A stretch of DNA of 64,000 nt from Halomonas sp. UBA3074 (lineage in GTDB: Bacteria; Pseudomonadota; Gammaproteobacteria; Pseudomonadales; Halomonadaceae), in contig NZ_DFBS01000036.1 of the NCBI RefSeq assembly GCF_002366715.1, forward strand, positions 1-64,000. The letters are read 5' to 3'. Every line of letters starts with the position of its first letter. The stretch's first letter is position 1. Made by a program: the position numbers and the translations under genes. This document shows, in pieces, positions 44,313 to 52,853 of this stretch. The notes beneath the pieces are model-generated. The model worked only from the letters and a program-made list of their open reading frames with translations. It was not told the origin of the DNA and did no database searches.

Positions 44313-44702
44313 ATGGCAGATAAGAATATGAGTTTCCTGGTCGTAGACGACTTTCCCACCATGCGTCGGATCGTGCGTAGTCTGCTTAAAGAGCTAGGTT
44401 TCACCAATGTGGATGAAGCAGAAGATGGTCAGGATGCGCTCAATAAACTGCGTGCTGGCAATTTTGACTTTGTCGTTTCGGATTGGAATATGCCCAATCT
44501 GGACGGCTTGGAGATGCTCAAGGAGATTCGTCAGGACGATGCTTTAAAAAGTCTTCCCGTGCTGATGGTGACCGCAGAAGCCAAGAAAGAAAACATTATA
44601 GCGGCCGCTCAGGCGGGTGCGAACGGCTATGTCGTTAAGCCGTTCACTGCCGCTACCCTGGAAGAGAAGCTCAACAAGATCTTCGACAAACTGGGTATGT
44701 GA
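44313..44702 (+). CDS. cheY: CheY, chemotaxis response regulator
   Basis: CheY is 129 residues, a single receiver domain. The acidic pocket is D12/D13, the phosphorylation site D57 (VVSDWNMP), then T87 (MVTAEA) and the conserved lysine in VVKPFTA, the same numbering as E. coli CheY. Phospho-CheY binds FliM and changes rotation. It is followed by the phosphatase cheZ. Confidence 0.97.
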   Translation: MADKNMSFLVVDDFPTMRRIVRSLLKELGFTNVDEAEDGQDALNKLRAGNFDFVVSDWNMPNLDGLEMLKEIRQDDALKSLPVLMVTAEAKKENIIAAAQAGANGYVVKPFTAATLEEKLNKIFDKLGM

Positions 44703-44743
44703 GCGACTGAGCCTTTGGGCTTGGTTAATGAGGAGACAACATT

Positions 44744-45439
44744 ATGAGTCAGAATGAGCAGTCCGATTCTGCCCAGCTGTCCGAGCAAGCCGCTGAAGAC
44801 CTAATTCATCGCATCGGTAAGTTGACGCGCATGTTGCGCGAGAACATGCGTGAACTAGGGTTGGATAAAGAGATTGAAAAAGCGGCAGTAGCCATTCCCG
44901 ACGCACGCGACCGCTTGCACTATGTCGCTACCATGACGGAGCAGGCAGCAGATCGAGCTCTCAATGCCGTTGACCGTGCACAGCCGCTGCAGGATCAGTT
45001 ATCAGACCGGGCGGAAGCGCTAGATAAGCGCTGGGCCGAGTGGTTTGAAGCGCCAAAAGAGCTGGACGAGGCCAAGGCACTCGTCGTCGAGACACGCACT
45101 TATCTCAGCGACGTGCCCGATGTGGTGTCAGCGACCAACAAAGAGCTGATGGAAATCATGATGGCCCAGGACTTTCAAGACCTGACCGGCCAAGTGATCA
45201 AGAAGATGATGGACGTGATCCACGAGATCGAGCATCAGCTGGTACAGGTGCTTATCGATAATGCGCCGGGCGCCCATGCACGAGAAACGCTGCAGCGCAA
45301 GGCCGAGGATCAGTGGAAAAGCGACAATGCACGGCGTAACGAAGAGCTTTTGAACGGGCCACAAGTGAAGGATAATGTTCCGTATACCGTCTCTGGGCAA
45401 GACCAAGTAGACGACTTATTGGATGAGTTAGGCTTTTAA
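44744..45439 (+). CDS. cheZ: CheZ, CheY-P phosphatase
   Basis: CheZ is 231 residues. The catalytic Asp/Gln pair lies in DLTGQ (D146, Q150), within AQDFQDLTGQVIKKMMDV. The C-terminal CheY-binding tail VDDLLDELGF is almost identical to the E. coli one. It ends the che operon; GAGGAGAC lies upstream of its ATG. A strong inverted repeat without a T-run lies between it and flhB. Confidence 0.96.
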   Translation: MSQNEQSDSAQLSEQAAEDLIHRIGKLTRMLRENMRELGLDKEIEKAAVAIPDARDRLHYVATMTEQAADRALNAVDRAQPLQDQLSDRAEALDKRWAEWFEAPKELDEAKALVVETRTYLSDVPDVVSATNKELMEIMMAQDFQDLTGQVIKKMMDVIHEIEHQLVQVLIDNAPGAHARETLQRKAEDQWKSDNARRNEELLNGPQVKDNVPYTVSGQDQVDDLLDELGF

Positions 45440-45477
45440 AGCGCGTTATTAAACGCCCTCTGGGCACGCAAGCACGC

Positions 45478-45507
45478 TATTCAGCCGTCCCTGTGGGCGG
45501 CTGAATA
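45478..45507. other. perfect 10-bp inverted repeat between cheZ and flhB
   Basis: TATTCAGCCG and CGGCTGAATA flank a 10-base loop. There is no U-tract, so it is not an ordinary terminator. It may be an attenuator, an RNA-processing site or a protein-binding site at the che/flhB boundary. Confidence 0.5.
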
Positions 45508-45543
45508 CGTGTTAAGCTTCGCTTCACCTGGCCGGATACCCGA

Positions 45544-46710
45544 ATGGCAGATAACGATAGCGACCAGGAAAAGACAGAAGAGGCCACCCCCAGGCGAAGA
45601 GAAAAAGCCCGCGAAGAGGGGCAGGTTCCCCGTTCCCGTGAGTTAAATACGTTCTTACTCTTGTTGGGCGGTGTGATTGGCCTATGGAGCATGGGGAATA
45701 TGCTCTATGACCAATTGGGCATGGTGATGGAACAAGCGTTTCTGTTCGAGCGTCGCCAGGCAATGGAAAGCACCCCGATGTTGGTCAATGCGTTAGACCT
45801 TGGTCAGCGCACGCTCTTTGCCATGACGCCGTTGTTTTTACTATTGACTGTCATCGCGTTAGTGGCGCCTGGTCTATTGGGAGGGTGGCTAATCTCGGGT
45901 AAATCGATGCAGCCCAAGTTTTCCAAGCTGAACCCGATCAAGGGCGTCAAACGTATTTTCTCCACCCAGGCCCTCGTGGAGTTGGCCAAAGCGATCGCCA
46001 AGTCGGTTCTGGTCGGAGGCATTGCCGCTGTTTTTTTGTACTACAACATTGGCAAATTTATGGCGCTCATGGATCAGCCCATCCAGCAAGCGTTGGCGAA
46101 TGCGCTGCAAATGGCGGCGCAAGCCGCAGGGCTAATGGTATTGGTACTGCTCGTGGTCATCCTGATCGATGTGCCTTTTCAGCTTTGGGATAATGCCAAG
46201 AAGCTGCGCATGAGTCAGGAAGAGATCAAGCGTGAGCACAAAGAGTCCGAAGGCGACCCGCATGTGAAAGCACGTATCCGCCAGCAGCAGCAAGCCATGG
46301 CGCGTGGCCGGATGATGAGCAAAGTGCCCCAGGCGGACGTGATCATTACCAACCCTACCCACTACGCGATCGCACTGGTTTACCAGGAAGGCAGCATGGG
46401 CGCGCCAAGGCTGGTGGCTAAAGGCGCTGGTGCGGTGGCTGCGCGTATCCGTGAAATTGGCGCAGAGGCCGGCGTTCCACGCTTAGAAGCAGCGCCATTG
46501 GCGCGCGCCCTGTATCATCACGTGGATTTAGATGCGGAGGTGCCGGCAGAGTTGTATACCGCGGTGGCCGAAGTCATGGCTTGGGCCTACCGGCTTAAGC
46601 AAGTAGCCCAACAAGGAGGCGAAATGCCCCCAACCCCCGATAACCTGCCGGTTCCCCCGGATATGGAAAGCCCCAGGCATGGTGCCGGTGGCAATGAGGC
46701 ACAACCATGA
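45544..46710 (+). CDS. flhB: FlhB, export gate and substrate-specificity switch
   Basis: FlhB is 388 residues. Four membrane segments occupy about 35-215, and the cytoplasmic domain carries the self-cleavage motif NPTH at 270-273 (E. coli 269-272). Conserved lead-in EEATPRRREKAREEGQVPRS is at the N-terminus. Cleavage at NPTH, triggered by FliK, allows the switch from hook to filament export. The flhA start overlaps its stop. The C-terminal tail (about 350-388) is Pro-rich and not conserved. Confidence 0.96.
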   Translation: MADNDSDQEKTEEATPRRREKAREEGQVPRSRELNTFLLLLGGVIGLWSMGNMLYDQLGMVMEQAFLFERRQAMESTPMLVNALDLGQRTLFAMTPLFLLLTVIALVAPGLLGGWLISGKSMQPKFSKLNPIKGVKRIFSTQALVELAKAIAKSVLVGGIAAVFLYYNIGKFMALMDQPIQQALANALQMAAQAAGLMVLVLLVVILIDVPFQLWDNAKKLRMSQEEIKREHKESEGDPHVKARIRQQQQAMARGRMMSKVPQADVIITNPTHYAIALVYQEGSMGAPRLVAKGAGAVAARIREIGAEAGVPRLEAAPLARALYHHVDLDAEVPAELYTAVAEVMAWAYRLKQVAQQGGEMPPTPDNLPVPPDMESPRHGAGGNEAQP

Positions 46711-48794
46711 AAGGCTTGAGTCAGCTAATCGGTCGGCGCGATTGGATGGGCGATGTGCGCATGAAGCTGCTGGTTGGGCCGCTGCTCATCCTAATGATTT
46801 TGGGCATGATGATTGTGCCCTTGCCCCCTTTCGCGCTCGATTTACTCTTCACCTTTAATATTGCGCTGGCCATCATGGTGTTAATGGTCAGCATGTTTAC
46901 GCAAAAACCGCTGGATTTTGCGGCCTTTCCCGCTGTGCTGTTGTTCACAACCCTGCTGCGCCTATCGCTCAATGTCGCCTCCACCCGCGTCGTATTGATG
47001 GAAGGCCACCAAGGCGGCGCATCCGCCGGTAAGGTTATCGAAGCCTTCGGGGCGTTCCTGGTCGGCGGCAATTTCGCCGTTGGTTTGGTGGTCTTCCTGA
47101 TTCTGGTGATCATCAACTTTATGGTCATTACCAAAGGTGCTGGCCGTATTGCCGAAGTAGGGGCGCGCTTTACCCTGGATGCGATGCCCGGCAAACAAAT
47201 GGCGATCGATGCCGACTTGAACGCTGGTTTGATTGGCGAAGAAGACGCCAAAAAGCGCCGTGCGGAAGTCGCCCAAGAAGCTGACTTCTTTGGTTCGATG
47301 GACGGGGCAAGTAAGTTTGTCCGCGGTGATGCCATTGCGGGCCTGGTGATCATGGTGGTCAATATCATCGGCGGGCTGTTGATTGGCATGCTGCAGCACG
47401 ATATGGGGTTTGCCGCCGCTGCTGAGACCTACATGCTGCTGGCGATCGGTGATGGTCTAGTGGCACAAATCCCCGCTCTGGTCATTTCGACCGCAGCGGG
47501 TGTCACGGTATCACGGGTAAGTACCGACACGAACGAAGACATTGGCCAGCAAATGCTCAGCCAGCTGTTCGTGAATCCTCAGGTGCTGATCCTGGCCGCC
47601 GTCGTGATGGGGCTACTGGGTATGGTGCCCGGCATGCCCAATTTTGTCTTTCTCTTCTTCACGGCGCTGCTGGCGGGGTTGGCGTGGTACATCATGCGCC
47701 AGAAAGAGAAGACGCTGGTAAAAAACGAAATTGCCACTGAGCCGGTGCCGTTGCAGGAGACCCCGGAAGCGAGCTGGGAAGATGTGCAACTGGTCGATAC
47801 CCTCGGTTTGGAAGTGGGCCATCGATTAATACCGCTGGTCGATTCGCGCCAAAAAGGCGAGTTGCTTGGGCGGATCAAAAGTGTACGCAAGAAGTTTGCT
47901 CAGGAAGTCGGCTTTCTGCCGCCGGTCGTGCATATCCGCGATAATTTGGAGTTGCCGCCTAACGCCTATGTCCTTTCGATGAAAGGTGCCGAAATTGGCC
48001 GTGCCGAGGCGCAGCCGGGGAAATGGCTGGCTATCAATCCGGGCCAAGTCTCCGGCGAGCTGCAGGGCACGCCTACGCAGGATCCGGCCTTTGGCTTGCC
48101 TGCTGTCTGGATTGACAGCAACCAGCGCGAACATGCTCAGGTATATGGTTACACCGTCGTGGATGCCAGTACGGTGATTGCGACGCATTTAAACCACCTG
48201 CTGCACCGTCACTCCCCCGAAATGCTGGGGCGTCAGGAAGTCCAGAAGCTACTCGACAAGATGGGCGACGATCAGAAGGCGCTCGTCGAAGAAGTGATCC
48301 CGAAAGCGATTTCGTTGACGGTGCTACAGCGCATTTTGCAAAATCTGCTCGACGAAGATGTGTCCATTCGCGATATGCGCACTATTTTGGATACGCTCGC
48401 GGAGTATGCCGCCCAGCAAAAAGATCCCAACGAGCTAACGGCGCTGGTGCGGGTCTCATTGGGGCGCGCGATCGTCCAGCAGTGGTTTGCAGGGCAAGAG
48501 ACCCTCAATGTGATGGGGCTCGATGCTCAGCTTGAGCAAGTACTGGTCCAGGCCATGAACGGCAACGGTGCGATGGAGCCTGGCTTGGCAGAGACGTTGA
48601 TGACCCAGGCGCAGCAGGCGTTAGAGCGCCATGAAAGCTCGGGCGAGCCCCCTGTGCTTGTCGTGCAGCACTCGTTGCGAGCCGTATTGTCGCGCTTCTT
48701 GCGCCGCCGGTTGCGCCACATGTCAGTGCTGTCTCAGGCCGAGATTCCCGATGACCGCACATTAAGAGTGACCACACTGGTAGGCGGGCGTTAA
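46707..48794 (+). CDS. flhA: FlhA, flagellar export gate protein
   Basis: FlhA is 695 residues, the usual length. The N-terminal half has about eight membrane segments, including the family signature (TLLRLSLNVASTRVVLMEGH) and GKQMAIDADLNAGLIGEEDA in the FHIPEP loop. The cytoplasmic half (about 350-695) forms the nonameric ring that docks chaperone-substrate complexes. It overlaps flhB by 4 bases. flhF follows after 59 bases. Confidence 0.97.
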   Translation: MKGLSQLIGRRDWMGDVRMKLLVGPLLILMILGMMIVPLPPFALDLLFTFNIALAIMVLMVSMFTQKPLDFAAFPAVLLFTTLLRLSLNVASTRVVLMEGHQGGASAGKVIEAFGAFLVGGNFAVGLVVFLILVIINFMVITKGAGRIAEVGARFTLDAMPGKQMAIDADLNAGLIGEEDAKKRRAEVAQEADFFGSMDGASKFVRGDAIAGLVIMVVNIIGGLLIGMLQHDMGFAAAAETYMLLAIGDGLVAQIPALVISTAAGVTVSRVSTDTNEDIGQQMLSQLFVNPQVLILAAVVMGLLGMVPGMPNFVFLFFTALLAGLAWYIMRQKEKTLVKNEIATEPVPLQETPEASWEDVQLVDTLGLEVGHRLIPLVDSRQKGELLGRIKSVRKKFAQEVGFLPPVVHIRDNLELPPNAYVLSMKGAEIGRAEAQPGKWLAINPGQVSGELQGTPTQDPAFGLPAVWIDSNQREHAQVYGYTVVDASTVIATHLNHLLHRHSPEMLGRQEVQKLLDKMGDDQKALVEEVIPKAISLTVLQRILQNLLDEDVSIRDMRTILDTLAEYAAQQKDPNELTALVRVSLGRAIVQQWFAGQETLNVMGLDAQLEQVLVQAMNGNGAMEPGLAETLMTQAQQALERHESSGEPPVLVVQHSLRAVLSRFLRRRLRHMSVLSQAEIPDDRTLRVTTLVGGR

Positions 48795-48853
48795 TCCTCT
48801 CATGCCGTGGTAGGCTAGCGTCATCCATTTCCAGTACAGGCAAAGGGTAAGTC

Positions 48854-51040
48854 ATGAGTGTTAGACGTTTCGTGGGAGCCAACAGTCGTGATGTGATGCG
48901 CCAAGTGCGTGAAGCGCTCGGTGAAGATGCCCTGATCGTGGCCAATCGCCGTACCGAAGGAGGCGTTGAAATCCTGGCCATGGCGGACGAAGCCATCGAC
49001 CACTTCGAACCTTCGCCGGAGCCCGCGGCCCCCGAAACACCGGTAACGCCACCGGTACAAGACCCAATGCAGGCGATGAGTGAGCGCTTACTGCAAGAGA
49101 TGCAGGATATGCGTGCCCTGCTGGCCAGCAATCAAGCAGCGGCTAGTGCGGTGTCCACGCCCCAGGCAGCGCCCGATGGTACCGCTGCACGGCTGCGTCA
49201 AATGCTCTGGCGTGTCGGCTTTGGCAGTGAGCTCGCCGATGAGTTGCTGGCCGGATTGCCCGAGCCGTTAAAGGCATCGAGCGGTGATAGTGAGGCACCG
49301 CTGCAGTGGCTGCGTCAGCAGTTAATGACGCGTCTTTGCGTACTCAGCGATGAGCCGAGCTTCTTCGATCAGACCGGCATTGTCGCTCTGGTCGGCCCGA
49401 CTGGGGTGGGGAAAACCACTACCACCGCAAAGCTGGCCGCCCGTTTTGTGATGCGTCACGGCACGCGACCGGTCGCGCTGGTCACCACCGACAGCTTTCG
49501 GATCGGCGCCCATGAGCAGCTGCGTATTTATGCACGCCTGCTGGACACGCCCATGTATGCGTTGGATGCAGAGCAACCCATCGACGACTTGTTAGGGCGC
49601 CTGCAGGGCAAGCAGTGGGTGATTATCGACACCGTCGGTATGAGCCAGCGTGATCAGCGGGTCATCGAGCAGATTGCTCACCTTCAAGGGGGGCGCTCGC
49701 GAGTGCGCTTGGTGCTATTGCTCAACGCCGCCAGTCAGCCGGAAACCCTTGAAGAGGTTGTGTTGCGCTATCGTCAGGCGGCGCGGGCGGCGGGCGCAGA
49801 GCTCGACGACTGCATTATTACCAAGCAGGATGAAGCGGGACGCCTAGCGCCGGTGCTCGACATTGTCATGCGCCACGGGCTGCGCGTGCTGTTTGGTTCG
49901 AACGGCCAGCAGGTGCCTGAAGATATGGCCATTGCGACCCCGGCGACACTGGTGGATCAGGCGCTAAGCACGGCAACACCGCAGCGCGAACAGGCGCAAC
50001 GTGTTGACGCGCCGATGGGAATGCCACGCTGGTCGCGAGATGTATTGGGGCAAGGACGTCGCTTGTCGTCCCTGCTGGCACGGCTGCGTCAGCGAGTGAC
50101 CGGGTTTGCGGAGCTGGAGGCAATGTGGGATTTAGCCTCACTGCCGAGCCGCCTACAGGAAACGCGCTTGGAGGCATTGCTCGCAGGCTATCCCGCTGCG
50201 CAGACAACGCTGGGTATGGCATGGTCGGCACGTCGCAATGAGCGCGGCTGCGATTGGGCAATGCCCGATATTGGCCTGGATGCCGAGGGGGCGTGGCTGG
50301 CCCTGCCATGGCTGCAGCATCGCCACCCCGCTGGCTGGCAACCGCGCCTGGCGGCGCTGACGCAAGCAAGCGGTGTCGCCGTACATTTACTGCCACGCCT
50401 GCCCGAACCTGAAGCGCTGGCATGGCTAGAATCCGAACATTTGACCTGGGTCAGCCAAGTGGCTTCCAGCCATCGCGTCGTCTCTCATCAAGAGCGCCAG
50501 CCCCTTCGTCAGCTGTTTAATGACAGCGTGCTAACCCACCATGTGGGCGTGCGTTTTCGCGGGCAGTCCATGCAACTCTGGACGGCCCACGCCGAAGTAG
50601 AGGACGCCACCGGCCTTGCTCTGCTTGCCTGGTATGGCGAAGTACGTGACCCTGAAAGCGCCAAAGTAGTCGCGCGTCGCTATTGGTTGACGCCTGCCCG
50701 GCTGGGAACAGAAGTGCTTTCGTTACTGCTAACACAACTCCAAAGCGATGGGCTTTCCACCTTGACGCGCCGCGCATGGCAGCAGCTAAAAGAGGCCGAC
50801 AGCGGTGAGGTGAATGCCGAGGTACGCCTGCTTATGGCGAGCGGGCTGGCCGCCGTTGCCGGGCATCTGGATGTTGCTGAGGATGAACAGGCGCAAACAC
50901 TGCGTGGTGATGTGCTCAATTTGTCGGGCACCACGCGTCGGCGTCGTGATACCGGCATGCTCGATGCGCTGGTGTACGCCTTTATGGCTCGGGACGCGAT
51001 TCGTCAACTGGGTAGTGTCAGTCGAGAGGGCGTGGCGTGA
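48854..51040 (+). CDS. flhF: FlhF, SRP-type GTPase with a large C-terminal extension
   Basis: FlhF is 728 residues; Pseudomonas FlhF is about 430. The N-terminus (VRRFVGANSRDVMRQVREAL) and basic/acidic linker are typical. The NG GTPase domain spans about 115-372, with the P-loop GPTGVGKTTT at 181-190, DSFRIGAHEQLRIYARLL, DTVGMSQRD at 259-267 and TKQDEAG near 323. The last 355 or so residues match nothing I recognise. FlhF places and numbers flagella, usually at poles. Its stop overlaps the FlhG-like start (GTGA). Confidence 0.93.
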   Translation: MSVRRFVGANSRDVMRQVREALGEDALIVANRRTEGGVEILAMADEAIDHFEPSPEPAAPETPVTPPVQDPMQAMSERLLQEMQDMRALLASNQAAASAVSTPQAAPDGTAARLRQMLWRVGFGSELADELLAGLPEPLKASSGDSEAPLQWLRQQLMTRLCVLSDEPSFFDQTGIVALVGPTGVGKTTTTAKLAARFVMRHGTRPVALVTTDSFRIGAHEQLRIYARLLDTPMYALDAEQPIDDLLGRLQGKQWVIIDTVGMSQRDQRVIEQIAHLQGGRSRVRLVLLLNAASQPETLEEVVLRYRQAARAAGAELDDCIITKQDEAGRLAPVLDIVMRHGLRVLFGSNGQQVPEDMAIATPATLVDQALSTATPQREQAQRVDAPMGMPRWSRDVLGQGRRLSSLLARLRQRVTGFAELEAMWDLASLPSRLQETRLEALLAGYPAAQTTLGMAWSARRNERGCDWAMPDIGLDAEGAWLALPWLQHRHPAGWQPRLAALTQASGVAVHLLPRLPEPEALAWLESEHLTWVSQVASSHRVVSHQERQPLRQLFNDSVLTHHVGVRFRGQSMQLWTAHAEVEDATGLALLAWYGEVRDPESAKVVARRYWLTPARLGTEVLSLLLTQLQSDGLSTLTRRAWQQLKEADSGEVNAEVRLLMASGLAAVAGHLDVAEDEQAQTLRGDVLNLSGTTRRRRDTGMLDALVYAFMARDAIRQLGSVSREGVA

Positions 51041-51630
51041 GTGATCAAGATCAAGCCTCAGGGCTGCGCAAGTGGGCGAGCCTGCAGCGCCAACAGCAGC
51101 AGGCTGACGGGGCAATAGATGTCGCGGCGGCCGAGCATGTGCCCGCACAAGAACAGAGCGCGTCGTTGTTAATGCCGGTGGCATACACAAGCGACGAAGC
51201 AGAGACGCACGAAGCAGAAACGCTAGCGTCGCCCACGCCGAAGACCAAGACGCCATTAGTGGTGGTTGGCCTACCGAGTGGTGGCGCCGCCCAGATCAAT
51301 AAGGTAAAAGCACGGCTAGGCCAGTGGTCGACACTAGGCCGTCATTGGGCCGGTGATCCGGAGGGTTGGGACATCCATATCGTGATGGCAGGCACGGCTG
51401 ATCTTGATCAGCTACGCAATCAATACAGCCGTTGGGCGCTGTGGATCAGTAGCGATGCCGATGCGTTCGCCGCGATGTACCGTACGTTGCTTGAGCTTCA
51501 TGAACGAGGGGGGCCGCGTCGTTTATTGGCGCTTCACGAGCCACACTTGCCGCGCCAGGGATTGCTCGATAACTTGCGTGGCGCCGCTGATTACTACTTA
51601 AATATGGAGCTACTGGTACTTGCGCGATGA
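51037..51630 (+). CDS. degenerate FlhG/MinD-like protein without a P-loop
   Basis: This 197-residue protein starts with GTG overlapping the flhF stop, exactly where flhG/fleN lies in related operons. FlhG is a MinD-type ATPase of about 280 residues with a GKGGVGKT motif. Here the equivalent segment reads LVVVGLPSGGAAQINKVKAR (about 75-95), with no lysine motif. Later parts resemble a shortened MinD fold (WDIHIVMAGTAD, WALWISSDADAFAAMYRTLL). The first 70 residues are Gln/Ala/Glu-rich. It may be a decayed FlhG or a new FlhF partner; the relation is inferred from position and weak pattern. Confidence 0.55.
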   Translation: MSDQDQASGLRKWASLQRQQQQADGAIDVAAAEHVPAQEQSASLLMPVAYTSDEAETHEAETLASPTPKTKTPLVVVGLPSGGAAQINKVKARLGQWSTLGRHWAGDPEGWDIHIVMAGTADLDQLRNQYSRWALWISSDADAFAAMYRTLLELHERGGPRRLLALHEPHLPRQGLLDNLRGAADYYLNMELLVLAR

Positions 51631-51655
51631 GTGGGCTCCGCCAAGGAGAGCAAGC

Positions 51656-52084
51656 ATGCTAAGCTGGCCATTAAGAAGGGCAGTGTCGCTGAGTGCGCTA
51701 CTGTTAATAGGGTTATGGCTGTCAGGAATGGCGCAGAGTGCCCAGGCGGCTAGCGGAAGCTGGAGCGCTCAGCTCCCTGGGCTAATGGTGGCGATGAGTG
51801 ACCGGGCAAGCGCGAGTCAGGAGACCTCTCCACCGCCCTCGGCCAATCTTCGTTCCGGGCAACTCGGCCGTATTCAGTGGCAGTTCCAGTATCCTCCCAA
51901 TGCGCTATTAAACGCTTGGTTGTGCCATCCTGAGCAGTGCGTTGCGCTAACCGGTATGCGGGGTTCTACCACCGCGTTGGCCGGTCAAAGGGCAGAAGCG
52001 CCGTTGCATTTTCGCTTCGCCTTACGTCCAGGCCAGCGGCCGGTTCGAGTGCAGGGGCTGCAAATGATTGTGAACTATCAGTGA
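51656..52084 (+). CDS. flhE: FlhE, periplasmic flagellar protein
   Basis: FlhE is 142 residues from the ATG at 51656, which has AAGGAG six bases upstream. The signal peptide (about 1-32) has a long hydrophobic core and ends near AQA. The mature part resembles E. coli FlhE: GSWSAQLPGL near the start, the cysteine pair in LCHPEQCVALTG, and the C-terminal QMIVNYQ (E. coli QVIVNYR). FlhE is linked to proton leak through the export gate. In E. coli it follows flhA; here flhF and the FlhG-like gene are in between. Confidence 0.85.
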   Translation: MLSWPLRRAVSLSALLLIGLWLSGMAQSAQAASGSWSAQLPGLMVAMSDRASASQETSPPPSANLRSGQLGRIQWQFQYPPNALLNAWLCHPEQCVALTGMRGSTTALAGQRAEAPLHFRFALRPGQRPVRVQGLQMIVNYQ

Positions 52085-52110
52085 AGGCTGTATAGCCGCG
52101 AGGCGAGAGG

Positions 52111-52812
52111 ATGTACACAGCACAAGGCAGAATCAAACAGAGTGAGCTGTTGACGCAATACATGCCACTGGTGCGACGTCAGGCCTTGACGCTTCAGGTC
52201 CGTTTACCAGCCAGCATTGAGCTCGATGATCTGATTCAAGCAGGGATGGTGGGGCTGCTCGAGGCGCTCGGGCGCTTCGATGCTACCCAGGGGGCGACCT
52301 TTGCGACGTTTGCCAGTCAACGCATTCGTGGGGCGATGATGGATGAATTACGCACCCGGGACTGGCTGCCCCGCAGCGTGCGCCGTTCGGCGCGCGCAGT
52401 GGACAGTGCCGTTCGCCAGTTAGAGCAACAGCTGGGGCGAGCGCCAGAAGAGAGTGAAATCGCCCATCATCTTGAGATGCCATTGAATGAGTACCAGCAG
52501 CTCCTCAACGATACCAACAGTGGCCAATTGCTGCCGTTTGAGGAGCTAGTCGCCGATGGCGGTGAGCCGGTCAACAATGAACCGAGCAACTCACCGTTCG
52601 AGCAACTGCTGGACGGTCAGCAGCGGCAAACGCTGATTGACGCGATTGAAGCGCTGCCCGAGCGTGAAAAACTCCTCATGGCGCTGTATTACCAGGAAGA
52701 GCTCAACCTCAAGGAGGTCGGGGCTGTGTTGGGCGTGACGGAGTCGCGCGTTTCTCAACTGCACAGCCAAGCCGTCAGTCGTCTACGCGCGCGCTTACAC
52801 GACTCGGCATAA
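52111..52812 (+). CDS. fliA: FliA, sigma-28 factor
   Basis: FliA is 233 residues, the usual length. Region 2 contains SIELDDLIQAGMVGLLEALG and the -10-recognition segment with QRIRGAMMDELRTRDWLPRS. Region 3 follows (SVRRSARAVDSAVRQLEQQL), and region 4 has ALYYQEELNLKEVGAVLGVT plus ESRVSQLHSQAVSRLR. FliA reads late flagellar promoters; four good targets occur in this window. FlgM inhibits it. Confidence 0.97.
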   Translation: MYTAQGRIKQSELLTQYMPLVRRQALTLQVRLPASIELDDLIQAGMVGLLEALGRFDATQGATFATFASQRIRGAMMDELRTRDWLPRSVRRSARAVDSAVRQLEQQLGRAPEESEIAHHLEMPLNEYQQLLNDTNSGQLLPFEELVADGGEPVNNEPSNSPFEQLLDGQQRQTLIDAIEALPEREKLLMALYYQEELNLKEVGAVLGVTESRVSQLHSQAVSRLRARLHDSA

Positions 52813-52853
52813 CACCGCTTGTTAACTCACTTGTGACCGGCAAGGAGCCGTGG

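Noticed and set aside
46721..47389. Long open frame (222 codons) antisense to flhA
   Set aside because: It is a codon-bias shadow of a strongly conserved gene, low in complexity and without a ribosome site.
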